A stretch of 64,000 nucleotides of DNA from Micromonospora sp. Llam0 (GCF_003751085.1 NZ_RJJY01000001.1:5952001-6016000), one strand, 5' to 3'. Shown: positions 1-9,004, numbered from the stretch's first letter. The notes: a model not told the origin generated them from the sequence alone. Made by a program: numbers and translations.

Positions 1-502
1 GTGTCGGATAGCGGTTGGCGATCAGGTGACTGTCGCTGCCGGGACGGAAAGATCGCCAGCCTGAGGCGCCGGCACCGGTGCCGACGTAGCGGGTGCCGTC
101 CAGGGTGAGATGGATCGGACCGTCCGGGGCCACGAGCTCGGCTCTGACGTGGGTGGCCAGCCGCATCAGCCAGTCGGCGTGCGGGTCCCCCGGGTTCCCG
201 AGACCGTCTGCGGCCACCCAGACTCGTCGGGCGCCCAACTTCCGTGTCGCGTGTTCGACGACGCCACGCAGCCGGGCGCCACAGGTGGGGTGGTCGAATG
301 CCCGGTTGGTGACCAGGACCAGTGCGTCGCCGCCGCGGCAGGCGGCAGCGTCCCGCAGCAACCGCCAGAGCAGTGCCGGCGGATCCTCGGCGTGCGTCAC
401 GACGGCGACGTGCCCGTACCACAGTGGATAGATCTGGTCCGGCGGCGGAACGTCCACGGCACCGGGCCGCCGTCGCCACCTAAACCACCGCGGCGGTGCC
501 AT
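1..502 (-). CDS. Unknown protein of type VII secretion locus, truncated by window edge
   Basis: An open frame runs from an ATG at 502 to the left edge without a stop, so only the N-terminal 167 residues are visible. A GGAGG-type ribosome binding site lies about ten bases before the ATG. The start is basic and Trp/Arg-rich (MAPPRWFRWRRRPG), followed by an acidic/hydrophobic globular sequence with motifs such as QIYPLWYGHVAVV and DALVLVTNRAF. No transmembrane segment is visible. It lies downstream of and co-directional with the mycosin-like gene, about 190 bases away, which suggests a role at the same secretion locus. I do not recognise the family. Confidence 0.6.
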   Translation of the reverse strand, partial: MAPPRWFRWRRRPGAVDVPPPDQIYPLWYGHVAVVTHAEDPPALLWRLLRDAAACRGGDALVLVTNRAFDHPTCGARLRGVVEHATRKLGARRVWVAADGLGNPGDPHADWLMRLATHVRAELVAPDGPIHLTLDGTRYVGTGAGASGWRSFRPGSDSHLIANRYPT

Positions 503-694
503 CCCCACCAGACCTCCAGATCCGCAAGGCCCGACCTCCTCGCGTTCGCCATCTGACAGATTGACGCGTCGGCCGCCGGCGATGCACCAGGCCACTCACC
601 ATCCGCACTTCTGCGGGATAACCCTTGCTGACGTGGCCGGCCGCGCGACAGGTGACCTGCCGGGCCTGGTCACCGGCCGTGCTTCCGGCCGTCA

Positions 695-1900
695 TCAGCC
701 GGATCGCCGGGCCGACGTACGCCATCTCCGACCAGCGATCAGCACACCCGCCAGGGCCGAGCCGGCCAGGACGAGCCCGATCAGGACGAGTCTCCAGTCG
801 GTACGGGTAAGGCTGCCCGTCGAGGGCGCGGCACCGTCGTCCACGACGTCCTCGCCTACGTCCGCGACGCCCTCGCCTACGTCGTCCGGCTGCACCTGGA
901 CCGCCCGCCCCGGGTTGATCAGACCCCAGCCACTGATCGGATCGGGCGGTACGTCGGCCAGCCCATCGGCCGTCCGCTGGATCTGCTCGGCGGTCGCGAC
1001 CGCCGACAGCCCGGCCGCCGACGAGCGGACGAGCGCGGCAAGCCCGGCCACGAACGCGACCGACAGGTGCGAACCGGTCCGGATCACCTCGCCCGAGCCG
1101 TTCGCGCTGAGCGTGACGACCGCCGAACCGGGAGCAAGGACGTCGACCGTGTCGGGTTGGTAGTTCCCCACCAGACGGTTCGCCGCGTCGACGGCGCCGA
1201 CCCGGAGCATCCCAGGTATCCGGCCGTCGCCGACGAGTTGGTCTGCGGCGACCACGACGACCACGTCACGGGCGGTTGCCGCGCGAACCGCCCCGGCCAC
1301 GTCCGCGTCGGTGAGGTCCACGCCCCCGGCGATCATGACCACGTCCGCACCTGCGGACACCGCTACCTGCAGACCCAAGGAGAGTTGGGCGGAGCGCAGC
1401 GGACCGTCGGTGGCTTCGATCCGCACCGGGAAGACGGTCGCCTCCGGTGCGATTCCCACCAGGTCGCTGCCGGGCCGGGAACGGGCGACGGCCACCCCGG
1501 CCATCTCCGTACCCTTGCCGAGACAGTCGGTGTTGGCGAAGCTCTTCCCGGTGACGATGTCGGCACCTGCGGCAACCTGACCGGCCAGCGCCGGTGCGGC
1601 CGAGTCGACGCCTGAACCGATCACCCCGATGGCGATCCCCCGGCCACGCCCGCTCGGCCATGCCGCGTCCGGCGCGAGCCGCAACTGCGCCCAGGAAACC
1701 GAAGTAACAATCTGGTCGACCGGTGTCGCGCAGCCGGTGCCCGGTGCGGCCGTGGTTGGTTCCGGGGCGGGCGCGGCCACCGCCGGGGCTGATCCGACGA
1801 CGACACCTGCCGCAACCGCTGCGACGAGTCCGGCCGGCCATCGGCCGAGCGCCGAGGCCGCAGCGCGCCAGGTCAAGACACCGATGGCGATCGGCATCAT
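695..1900 (-). CDS. mycP: Mycosin-like subtilase (MycP family) with degenerate catalytic triad
   Basis: This 401-residue protein has the architecture of type VII secretion mycosins: an N-terminal signal/hydrophobic segment (about 20-45), a subtilisin-like S8 domain (about 60-335) and a C-terminal transmembrane anchor (about 365-390). The S8 motifs are recognisable but inactive. The Asp motif reads VIGSGVD with Gly95 in place of Asp. The GHGT motif reads GKGT with Lys129 in place of His. The GTSFA motif reads GSHLS with His278 in place of Ser. The oxyanion Asn region also lacks its Asn. It is therefore probably a structural pseudoprotease; mycosins are known to stabilise the ESX membrane complex independently of proteolysis. 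It overlaps the upstream LysM-like gene by ATGA, so the two are translationally coupled. Confidence 0.8.
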   Translation of the reverse strand: MMPIAIGVLTWRAAASALGRWPAGLVAAVAAGVVVGSAPAVAAPAPEPTTAAPGTGCATPVDQIVTSVSWAQLRLAPDAAWPSGRGRGIAIGVIGSGVDSAAPALAGQVAAGADIVTGKSFANTDCLGKGTEMAGVAVARSRPGSDLVGIAPEATVFPVRIEATDGPLRSAQLSLGLQVAVSAGADVVMIAGGVDLTDADVAGAVRAATARDVVVVVAADQLVGDGRIPGMLRVGAVDAANRLVGNYQPDTVDVLAPGSAVVTLSANGSGEVIRTGSHLSVAFVAGLAALVRSSAAGLSAVATAEQIQRTADGLADVPPDPISGWGLINPGRAVQVQPDDVGEGVADVGEDVVDDGAAPSTGSLTRTDWRLVLIGLVLAGSALAGVLIAGRRWRTSARRSG

Positions 1901-2466
1901 CTCGCGCCCCGCCAGAGCAGCACCAACGCGCCGCCGGCCAGGCCGGCCACCGTGATCAGCAGCGCCGCGCTGATCAGCCGACGGAGCAGGTCTGGTGCGA
2001 GGTAACGTGACTGTCGATCGGCCGGCTGCGGCTCGACGGCTACGGCTTCCGGCGAGGTGATGGCCGGAGGATCTCCGACCATCACGCCGGGACCAGAGGC
2101 GTCCGGTGGGAGCAGGAGCACCCAGCCAGGTTCGATCCGGGTGGGATCCACCAGCCGGTGGCCGTGCGGCTGCGGGCGTCCCTGATTCAGGTCGAAGATC
2201 TCCTGTAGCCGGTTGCCGTCGCCGAGCGTGGCTGCCGCGATGGCGAACAGGAACTCGGGTTGGCCGTTCACCGGCGGGCCAACGATGTAGTACTTGACGG
2301 GCCCGGTACTGGCCGGCGCCGCCATGAGATCCATCACGTCCCGGTGTGCTATCGACGCTGAGACGGGGGCCGACAACAGGACGGCGCAGAGCACGAAACC
2401 GGGGACCCTGCCTCGCAAAGTGTGGACCTCCCCGGACAGCTCACGCGCCCTTCGACGACAGCTCAT
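1897..2466 (-). CDS. Membrane-anchored LysM-like protein of type VII secretion locus
   Basis: The 189-residue protein has a hydrophobic segment near residues 23-40 that could be a signal sequence or first membrane span. A LysM-like core follows at about 58-122 (VKYYIVGPP, FAIAAATLGDGNRLQEIFDLN, EPGWVLLLP). A second transmembrane segment lies near 163-187, followed by a short basic end. Such a protein beside a mycosin is common in actinomycete type VII loci, and a cell-wall-binding role at the secretion machine is inferred. The exact start is uncertain because the first residues are Arg-rich and an internal start is possible. Its stop overlaps the mycosin start. Confidence 0.6.
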   Translation of the reverse strand: MSCRRRARELSGEVHTLRGRVPGFVLCAVLLSAPVSASIAHRDVMDLMAAPASTGPVKYYIVGPPVNGQPEFLFAIAAATLGDGNRLQEIFDLNQGRPQPHGHRLVDPTRIEPGWVLLLPPDASGPGVMVGDPPAITSPEAVAVEPQPADRQSRYLAPDLLRRLISAALLITVAGLAGGALVLLWRGAR

Positions 2467-2586
2467 GCGTCCTTCGACGTGGCTCCGGCCGCCGGCAGCC
2501 GGAGCCGCTCAAGGATAGCGTCACGACCCTGCCCAGCCTGCTCCAGCGGCAGGTCCGACCGGATCGCGTCCGATAGGCTTCGGCGG

Positions 2587-3330
2587 ATGGAGCCGGACGG
2601 AAGGCCACGCAGCGGATCGACCCGCCACCGACCGCTTGCCATGCTCTGGGCCGCGGTGCCACTATCCGTCGCCCTGGTCTTCATCCAGATCGTCGAACCT
2701 GACGGTGCGGCCATGCCCGATGCCAGCACGGCGGAGAGCGGAGCTGTCACGACACCGGGCGATCCCCTGCCGCAGTGGCCCAGAGCACAGCTCGCGCAGG
2801 CCCAGTCGGACCAGGCCCAGTCTGAGCAGACCAGCCAGCCGCAGGAGCAGGCCAGCCCTTCGCCGACGGTCGGGAACCCGGTGTCATCGACCACGCCCTC
2901 GGTGCGGCCCACCGGGTCGGCCGAGGCCAGCGCGCCGGGAGCCACACCGGCCACCCCACCCGTCACCACGGTAAGCGTCGAAGCAGAAGCATCGAGCAAT
3001 CTCCTGGGCGGCGATGCCAAAGTAGCCAGCTGTGCCACTTGCGACGGCGGAGCCCGGGTTCAGTACGTCAATGACGAGAACTACCTGGAGGTGTACGTCG
3101 ACCTGCCGGTCCCCGGTACCCGTTCGGTAGCGGTCCGCTACGAATCCGACGGGCTACGGAAGATGGGGGTCCAGATCAACGGCGGTCCGACGCTGACGTA
3201 CCCGGTGGCCGGCTCCGGCGGTTGGGAGACCCCGGCGACCTTCACCTTCGAGGCTCACCTGTCCGCAGGCCGCAACGCGCTACGGTTCTCCGGACACTCG
3301 CCAGACATCGACCGGATTGTCGTTGGCTGA
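2587..3330 (+). CDS. Secreted/anchored protein with CBM6/35-like carbohydrate-binding domain
   Basis: The ATG at 2587 gives 247 residues: a basic N-terminus, one hydrophobic signal-anchor (about 20-36), a low-complexity Gln/Ser/Thr/Pro linker (about 45-125) with SDQAQSEQ-type repeats, and a beta-rich C-terminal domain (about 128-247). The domain opens with VSVEAEASSN and contains CATCDGGARVQYV and RNALRFSGHSPDIDRIVV, the pattern of carbohydrate-binding modules of the CBM6/CBM35 type. The frame is open further upstream, but that part overlaps the divergent gene and looks non-coding. Likely an extracytoplasmic glycan-binding protein; the ligand is unknown. Confidence 0.65.
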   Translation: MEPDGRPRSGSTRHRPLAMLWAAVPLSVALVFIQIVEPDGAAMPDASTAESGAVTTPGDPLPQWPRAQLAQAQSDQAQSEQTSQPQEQASPSPTVGNPVSSTTPSVRPTGSAEASAPGATPATPPVTTVSVEAEASSNLLGGDAKVASCATCDGGARVQYVNDENYLEVYVDLPVPGTRSVAVRYESDGLRKMGVQINGGPTLTYPVAGSGGWETPATFTFEAHLSAGRNALRFSGHSPDIDRIVVG

Positions 3331-3368
3331 CTCACCCGACTCAACGAGGTTGACAGGTTGCGGTGCGG

Positions 3369-3911
3369 CTATTTCCGCCCAGCACGCCGTACCTCCTCGA
3401 CCAGGTCGACCTCGCCCTCAACGGCCGCGGCGGCGAAGCGAACCCTTTCGCCGGACCACAAGGTGAATTTGTAGACGGTGAACGCCGCCACCGGGAACAC
3501 CCGGTCGTGGTGCCACGGGGCCACCACCTTCAATCGGCCGGCGACGCCGCTCACCGCGATCCCGCCGGTGTAGAGCAGCAACATCGCGTTGCGGCGCATC
3601 AAGAGCGAGGTCGCGGCGATAGCCGCTCCGGCAAGCACCAGCGCCGCACCGACAAGCCACGACACCAGCGTCATGATGGCTCCCTGAACGATCAGGGTAA
3701 CGCCGGCCAGGATGACAAATGCAACAACCGGGCGGTAATGCCACCGAAAGTCACCAAGGTTCGCGTCGCGGGCCGCCTTCTCGACCAGTTCGTGTGGGCT
3801 CGGCACCCTGCCCTCCGTTCCTTGTTGCACGTCGATCCATCCCGGTGCCGACAAGCTTGCAGCGGCTGGATGGCTGAGGTCGGTAGCCGGCGCGGGTTGG
3901 TCACATCCCAT
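3369..3911 (-). CDS. Small two-TM membrane protein of unknown function
   Basis: The ATG at 3911 gives about 180 residues. A hydrophilic N-terminal half ends in a short amphipathic stretch (VPSPHELVEKAARDANLGD). Two adjacent transmembrane helices follow (about 83-103 and 108-128), then a cytosolic-looking tail of about 50 residues rich in beta-prone sequence. It is tail-to-tail with the CBM gene. No family is recognised. Longer readings of this frame run into the aminotransferase region and are probably not coding. Confidence 0.5.
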   Translation of the reverse strand: MGCDQPAPATDLSHPAAASLSAPGWIDVQQGTEGRVPSPHELVEKAARDANLGDFRWHYRPVVAFVILAGVTLIVQGAIMTLVSWLVGAALVLAGAAIAATSLLMRRNAMLLLYTGGIAVSGVAGRLKVVAPWHHDRVFPVAAFTVYKFTLWSGERVRFAAAAVEGEVDLVEEVRRAGRK

Positions 3912-4021
3912 GACTGTGTGTCCGTCGATCGTGGCCAGTCTACGCCCGGGTATGCCGAGAGCGAGCCACAGCCGCGTTCGTCGAGGCTGGACCCGAGGAA
4001 CAGACTCGGGGGCCGGGCCGG

Positions 4022-5326
4022 CTACCGCGCGCCGAGGTGCTCGGCGGCGTACGCGGTGATCGTCTTGCCGAGGATCGCGGCGAGTTCGGCGCACTCGTCG
4101 GTGTCGATGGTCAGCGGCGGCAGCAGCGGCATCACGCCGTCGGAGTAGCTGGTCAGCAGCCCGTTGTCCCGGCAGGCCAGCCGGAGCCGGTAGACGTCGC
4201 GCACCGTCCACGGCGTACCGTCGTCGCGGTAGCGCAGCTCCAGGCCGAGCAGCATCCCCTCACCACGTACGTCCCCGACGTGCGGATCGTCGGCCAGCGT
4301 GTCACGCAGGATGTCGCACAGCTGCCGGCCACGGTCGCGGACGCCGTCGAGGAAACCGTCGGCGGTGAGGACGTCCAGGACGGCGAGGCCGGCGGCGGCA
4401 CCGAGCGGGTGCCCGTCGGTGGTGCTGCCGTTCGGGAAGCCGAGCCGGAACGGCGGCTCGGCGAGCGCGTCGAAGATCGGGTCGGCTACCGCGAGCACGG
4501 CGAGCGGGAAGTATCCGGCGCTGAGGCCCTTGCCGAGCACGATCATGTCGGGTGGCTCGGGCAGCCGCTCGCTGACCGTCATCGCCGCGACCCGACCGGC
4601 GCCGGTGGTCACCTCGTCGGCGACGACATGGATGTCCCGGGCCCGGCAGTAGTCGATCAGCGCCGCCAACTGGTCGACGCTGGCGGCGTGCAGATAGTTG
4701 CCCATCACCGGTTCGACGATGACGGCGGTCACCTGCGCCGCGCCGAGCCGGTCGACGACGGCAGCGACGGCGTCGAGCAGCCCGTCGCCCCCGGCGACGT
4801 GCACCACGCGGTCGTCCAGCGGCGTCGACCACTCGTGCAGGATCTGCTCACCGGTGAGCGCGGTGGCCAGCGGCCCGGTGCCGTGGTAGCTGCCGTGCAC
4901 CGCGATGATCCGGTCACGGCCGGTCTCGCCGGTCATTCTCCGGTAAAAGCGGGACAGCATGCCGGCCGCCTCGGTCATCTGGCTGCCGGTGTTGCCGAAC
5001 CGGATGTGCCGCAGGGTCGGCGGCAGCGTCGCGGCGAGGGCGGCCGCGTACCGCACGGTGACCCGGGGCGGGTGCTCGTAGCGCATCACCGTCCCGGACG
5101 GCAGCTCGTCGAGCTGGCGGCGCATCGCCGCCTTGACCGGCTCGCACGAGTAGCCGAGGGTGACGTTCCACATCGACGAACGGGCGTCGAGGTAACGTCG
5201 GCCGGCCTGGTCGACGGCGTAGCTGCCGTCGCCGCCGACGAGGAACATGTCCGGGTCGGACTCGGCGAGGAACTCGCCCATCGGGGTGATGCCGTGCCAG
5301 GCGTGGTAAGTGGACCGGTCGATCAT
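4022..5326 (-). CDS. Class III PLP-dependent aminotransferase (RiPP cluster 1)
   Basis: The 434-residue protein is a fold-type I class III aminotransferase. It shows a glycine/Thr phosphate-binding region (NTGSQMTEAA, about 112-121), HGSYHGTG (about 144-151), the PLP-ring Asp in VVADEVTTG (Asp237) and the Schiff-base lysine in VLGKGLSAGY (Lys266). Length is normal for the family. Its ATG overlaps the stop of the E1 beta gene by four bases, so it is the last gene of an MFS-E1alpha-E1beta-aminotransferase operon. Substrate cannot be predicted. Transamination of an amino or keto acid handled by the TPP enzyme next door is the simplest hypothesis. Confidence 0.85.
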   Translation of the reverse strand: MIDRSTYHAWHGITPMGEFLAESDPDMFLVGGDGSYAVDQAGRRYLDARSSMWNVTLGYSCEPVKAAMRRQLDELPSGTVMRYEHPPRVTVRYAAALAATLPPTLRHIRFGNTGSQMTEAAGMLSRFYRRMTGETGRDRIIAVHGSYHGTGPLATALTGEQILHEWSTPLDDRVVHVAGGDGLLDAVAAVVDRLGAAQVTAVIVEPVMGNYLHAASVDQLAALIDYCRARDIHVVADEVTTGAGRVAAMTVSERLPEPPDMIVLGKGLSAGYFPLAVLAVADPIFDALAEPPFRLGFPNGSTTDGHPLGAAAGLAVLDVLTADGFLDGVRDRGRQLCDILRDTLADDPHVGDVRGEGMLLGLELRYRDDGTPWTVRDVYRLRLACRDNGLLTSYSDGVMPLLPPLTIDTDECAELAAILGKTITAYAAEHLGAR

Positions 5327-6276
5327 CGGGCGGCTCCTCGGCGGGCGGCGGACACGACGTGTTCCTCGTCCGGCAGCAGGGCGGCGCTCAGCGGCGGGCT
5401 CACCGGGGCCGGCACCGGGGCACCGGCGACCACGTCGAGCCGCTGCGGCGCGACCGCGCCGGTGCGTACCAGGTGCAGGCCGAGCGCGGACATGACGCTG
5501 ACGCCGGCTGGGGCCTCGTCGACCAGGATCACCTGACCGCCGGCGGTGCGGACCATGGCGGTGACGCCGTCGAGGTCCAGCGGGGCGGCGGTACGCAGGT
5601 CGACCACCTGGGCGTGCAGCCCGTCCCGGTCGAGGACGGCGGCGGCCCGCAGGCAGGTGGCGACGGTGTTGCCGATGCCGACGAGGGTGAGGTCGCGGCC
5701 GGGGCGGGCGCGGCCGGCGACGCCGAACGGCAACGCGGCGTCGGTCGGCTCCGGTTCGGGCAGCGACGCCCAGTCGGCGGCGTACAGCCGGGGCGATTCC
5801 AGCACCACCACCGGATCCGGATGCACCAGCGCGGTACGCAGCAGCCCGGCGGCGGCGTTCGGTGACCCGGGCACGGCGACGACCAGCCCGGGAATCTGGC
5901 TGAGCAGGCCGTGCGCGGCGTGTTCGTGCTGGGCGCCGAGTTGCTCGCCGCCCTGGGTCAGCCCGCGCACCACCACCGGTACGGTGAACTGCCCGTCGGA
6001 CATGTACCGCCACTTGGTGGCCTCGTTCACCAGCTGGTCGAAGGCGGTGAACAGGAAGGCGGCGCGGGCGATGCTGACCAGCACCCGGCGGCCGAGCAGC
6101 GCCATCCCGACCGCCATGCCGAGCATGGTGTTCTCGGCGATCGGCAGCCGGACCATCCGCTCGGCGCCGAACAGTTCGATGAGGTCGGGCTGCTGGTACG
6201 TACAGAACATGCTCATTGTGGGCTGGTCGGCCAGGGCGCCGCGGACCGCGCCGACGGACGGGTGCCGGCGGGTCAT
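5323..6276 (-). CDS. TPP-dependent E1 beta / transketolase C-terminal-type subunit
   Basis: This 317-residue protein matches the beta subunit of 2-oxoacid dehydrogenase E1 enzymes. A pyrimidine-binding domain occupies about 1-185, including the ENTMLGMAVGMALLG segment with the Glu that activates TPP. A transketolase C-terminal domain follows at about 190-317 (LTLVGIGNTVATCLRAA, QVVDLRTAAPLD). It is translationally coupled to E1 alpha upstream (ATGA overlap) and to the aminotransferase downstream. No E2 or E3 gene is nearby, so the pair more likely acts as a stand-alone decarboxylase or carboligase for a dedicated substrate than as part of a dehydrogenase complex (inference). Confidence 0.82.
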   Translation of the reverse strand: MTRRHPSVGAVRGALADQPTMSMFCTYQQPDLIELFGAERMVRLPIAENTMLGMAVGMALLGRRVLVSIARAAFLFTAFDQLVNEATKWRYMSDGQFTVPVVVRGLTQGGEQLGAQHEHAAHGLLSQIPGLVVAVPGSPNAAAGLLRTALVHPDPVVVLESPRLYAADWASLPEPEPTDAALPFGVAGRARPGRDLTLVGIGNTVATCLRAAAVLDRDGLHAQVVDLRTAAPLDLDGVTAMVRTAGGQVILVDEAPAGVSVMSALGLHLVRTGAVAPQRLDVVAGAPVPAPVSPPLSAALLPDEEHVVSAARRGAAR

Positions 6277-7367
6277 GCCGCCGGCTCCCGCACCGTGACG
6301 GCTTCCGGCCAGGTGGCGCCGGGCGGCCAGGTCGCGGCGGTGACCGCGGTGACCGCGCTCGCCGGGTCCGGCCGGTCGGCGGCCAGGGCGTCGGCGAAGA
6401 CCTCGGCCAGCTCCGCGGTGGCCTGCTCCCGGACCGTGGCGGCCCGCTCCCGGCCGGTGGCGGCCTGCTTCCGGATCGCGGCGGACGGTCCGGCGAGGGT
6501 CGCCTCGACGCGGGTCAGCGGATCCCGGGCCAGCCAGCGCTCCCGCTCGGCGGCCGGTCGGTACTCGCCTGGCGGCTGCGGTCCGAGCTGGGCGTGGAAG
6601 TGCCGCAGGTAGGTGTGGGCGACGAGGACCTGCGGGCGGCCCGCCCGACAGTGGGCCAGGGCCGCCGCCGCGGCCCGGTGCACCGCGGTCACGTCGTTAC
6701 CGTCCACCTCCGCGCAGTCCAGCCCCAGGCCGCGGGCGGTCTCACCGGGTGTCCGGTGCCGCACCAGGTCGCTCGGGGTGTGGTCCTGCCAGCCGTTCTC
6801 CTCGCAGACCAGCAGCAGCGGCAACCCGAGCACGGCGGCGACGGTGAGCGTCTCGTAGGCGGCGCCGGCGCCGAACGCGCCGTCACCGCAGAACGCGATG
6901 ACCGCCCGGCCGCTGCCGGCGGTCTTCTCCGCCAGCGCGGCACCGGCCGCGATCGGCAGCTGCGTGGCCACGATGGAGCTGGCACCGAGCAGGTAGCGGG
7001 ACCGGTCGGCGATGTGCATCGACCCGGCCTTGCCGCCGCAGACCCCGCCGACCCGGCCGAGGATCTCCCGGGCCAGCCCGGCGGCGGCAACCCCGGCGGC
7101 CAACGCGTGCCCGTGGCACCGGTAGAAGCTCACCACCCACTCGTCGGGCTGTCGGGCGGCCAGCACCCCGACCGCGACAGCTTCCTGCCCGGTGTACGGG
7201 TGGACCGATCCGGGCACCTGGCCGGCGGCGGCGCATGCCAGGACCTGCTCCTCGAAAACCCTGATCCGAACCATCTCGCGGTACGCGTCCGACAGGTCCA
7301 TCGTCTGGGTGTTCCCCGTCCCTGCGCCGGCGGAGATCCGTGCACCGGCCGCATCGGAAGCAATCAT
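6273..7367 (-). CDS. TPP-dependent E1 alpha subunit
   Basis: The 364-residue protein carries the E1 alpha fold. The TPP motif starts at GDGAFGAG (161-168) and closes at EEN (189-191), 28 residues after GDG, the classical spacing. GSVHPYTGQEAVAVG (about 53-67) and HGHALAAG (about 85-92) are also family-typical. The last 60 residues are Ala/Arg/Glu-rich, helical and absent from standard E1 alpha proteins. It is adjacent to the MFS gene in the same direction and coupled to E1 beta. Being split in two chains and lacking E2/E3 partners, it looks like a biosynthetic TPP enzyme dedicated to this cluster. Confidence 0.82.
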   Translation of the reverse strand: MIASDAAGARISAGAGTGNTQTMDLSDAYREMVRIRVFEEQVLACAAAGQVPGSVHPYTGQEAVAVGVLAARQPDEWVVSFYRCHGHALAAGVAAAGLAREILGRVGGVCGGKAGSMHIADRSRYLLGASSIVATQLPIAAGAALAEKTAGSGRAVIAFCGDGAFGAGAAYETLTVAAVLGLPLLLVCEENGWQDHTPSDLVRHRTPGETARGLGLDCAEVDGNDVTAVHRAAAAALAHCRAGRPQVLVAHTYLRHFHAQLGPQPPGEYRPAAERERWLARDPLTRVEATLAGPSAAIRKQAATGRERAATVREQATAELAEVFADALAADRPDPASAVTAVTAATWPPGATWPEAVTVREPAA

Positions 7368-7453
7368 GATCGCCTGCTGAATGCCGCCAATTATGGTGCC
7401 GGATCGACGCCGGTCGCAATACTGGAATTGGTCGGGGTCCGGTCAGGATATGG

Positions 7454-8680
7454 TCAGGATGTGGGTGCGGTCACTCGCCGGGAAACCACGGTGACGGTGC
7501 CGAGGAAGGCCACGGCTGCGAAGCAGATCAGGGTGGGCAGCACCCCCCAGAGTTGCGCCGCGACGCCAGCGAGCAGCGATCCGACCGGCACCGCCAGCAC
7601 CGCGAGCGCCCGGCTCAACGCAAGCACCCGGCCCAGCAGCGGGCCGGGGACCACGGACTGCTGCAACGACACCGAGGCGATCAGCCAGACCGTGGCGCAG
7701 TACCCGAAGATCGTCTCGTAGACGATCAGGGTCAGCACCGACGGCGTGACGGCGGCCAGCGGGATCAGCATCAGGGCGGCCCCGGCGAGCGGGGCGAAAA
7801 CCGGGACCACCCGGGGGTGGCCGAGCCGGGCGATCACCCGTCGCGCGGTGGCCACGCCGGCGACGGCGGCGACGCTGTTCACCGCGAAGGTCAACCCGAG
7901 CACCCACGGCGACAGGTCGAGGACCCGGTAGGCGTACAGCACGTAGAGGCCGCCGATCGCGGACCCGCCGAGGTTCAGCGCGGCGGCGGTGACCGCGATC
8001 CGGACCAGCTCCGGGCGACCGCGCAGCGCCGCCACCCCGTCGCGCAACGCCCGTAGTGGATGTTCCGGCACCGGCGGTGTCCCGCCCGGCCGGGGCCGCA
8101 GTGCGGCGAAGCCGACGGCGGCCAGCGCCTGCGCTGCGGCGTTCGCCGACATCGCCAGCGCCCCGCCGAGGGTCTGCACCAGCCAGCCGGCCAGCGCCGG
8201 CCCGGCGATCTGGCCGGCCGACTGGGCACCGGCCAGCGCGGCGTTCGCCGGCACCAGCCGGTCCGGTTCGACCAGTTGCGGCACGGTGGCCTGCAGGCCG
8301 ATGGTGACCAGCCCACCGAGGATGCCGGACAGGCCGGCCACGGCGTACAGCAGCGGCAGGGAGAGCGCTCCGGCCAGCGCGGCGACCGGTACGGCCAGCA
8401 CCACGGCGGCGGTGCCGGCGCTGGCGGCCATGAGCAGCCGGCGCCGGTCGACGACCCGGTCGACGACCACCCCGAGCAGCGGTGCGGCGAGCGCCTGGGC
8501 GCCGTACTCCAGGGCGAACAGGGTGGCCGCCGCCACCGGCGAGGCGTGCAGCGCCACCACCGCCACGGTCGGCAGGGCCAGCGCGGCGACGTGGGTGCCG
8601 ACGACGCTGGCGGCCTGAGCGGCGACGGCCGGGCGCAGCGGTCGATCAACCGCGATCGACGTGATGAGACGGCCGGGCAT
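7454..8680 (-). CDS. MFS transporter, probable exporter of RiPP cluster 1
   Basis: About 408 residues with roughly ten to twelve hydrophobic helices and the loop DRVVDRRRLLMAAS typical of the major facilitator superfamily after TM2. The ATG at 8680 is preferred because a GAGGAG ribosome binding site sits eight bases upstream; GTG codons at 8689 and 8686 are alternatives. The gene is the first of the minus-strand operon, divergent from the diiron protein and precursor genes, with repeats in the shared 5' region. Export of the cluster product or self-protection is inferred from context. Confidence 0.82.
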   Translation of the reverse strand: MPGRLITSIAVDRPLRPAVAAQAASVVGTHVAALALPTVAVVALHASPVAAATLFALEYGAQALAAPLLGVVVDRVVDRRRLLMAASAGTAAVVLAVPVAALAGALSLPLLYAVAGLSGILGGLVTIGLQATVPQLVEPDRLVPANAALAGAQSAGQIAGPALAGWLVQTLGGALAMSANAAAQALAAVGFAALRPRPGGTPPVPEHPLRALRDGVAALRGRPELVRIAVTAAALNLGGSAIGGLYVLYAYRVLDLSPWVLGLTFAVNSVAAVAGVATARRVIARLGHPRVVPVFAPLAGAALMLIPLAAVTPSVLTLIVYETIFGYCATVWLIASVSLQQSVVPGPLLGRVLALSRALAVLAVPVGSLLAGVAAQLWGVLPTLICFAAVAFLGTVTVVSRRVTAPTS

Positions 8681-8856
8681 GGGCACCACTCCTCGGCTCG
8701 GTCGGTCGAGTCACCTTCCCACAGCCACGGTCGCCATCGAAAGTCACGGTGATCAAGGTAAATACCCTTAGCCCGCTCCACTGGTCGCGAACCGACCACC
8801 GGCCGTCACGGTAATGCTTGCCGTTCCGACGTGAGGTCATTTATGCTCATCACATC

Positions 8857-8876
8857 GTGCGCCGCAGACGGCGCAC
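8857..8876. promoter_or_regulatory. Palindromic operator candidate (8-4-8)
   Basis: GTGCGCCG and its exact reverse complement CGGCGCAC are separated by CAGA. The site lies between the divergent MFS operon and the diiron-protein/precursor operon, 22 bases before a set of 16-bp direct repeats. A homodimeric regulator site is plausible; it could also be an RNA hairpin in the long leader of the plus-strand operon. Confidence 0.4.
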
Positions 8877-8898
8877 ATCCTCGCCGACGCACACGAAC

Positions 8899-8946
8899 CA
8901 GCGCACCGAGAAATCAGCGCACCGACGAATCAGCGCACCGAGAATC
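8899..8946 (+). repeat. Three tandem 16-bp direct repeats upstream of RiPP operon
   Basis: The 11-mer CAGCGCACCGA recurs at 8899, 8915 and 8931, exactly 16 bases apart, with near-identical AAT-rich spacers (GAAAT, CGAAT). The array sits 60-105 bases before the ATG of the diiron protein, within the 324-base divergent region. Spacing of 16 bases is not a whole number of helical turns (about 1.5), so alternate faces of the helix would be presented. Regulatory iterons or a leader-RNA element are possible. Confidence 0.55.
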
Positions 8947-9004
8947 TCCTGCTTGTCGTAATCCCGTGACCGACGCTGGGCGGCAAGCCTGTGGGGAGTC
9001 GCCA

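Noticed and set aside
8899..8946. CRISPR-like array
   Set aside because: Only three 11-16 base repeats with five-base spacers; no cas genes. Treated as iterons.
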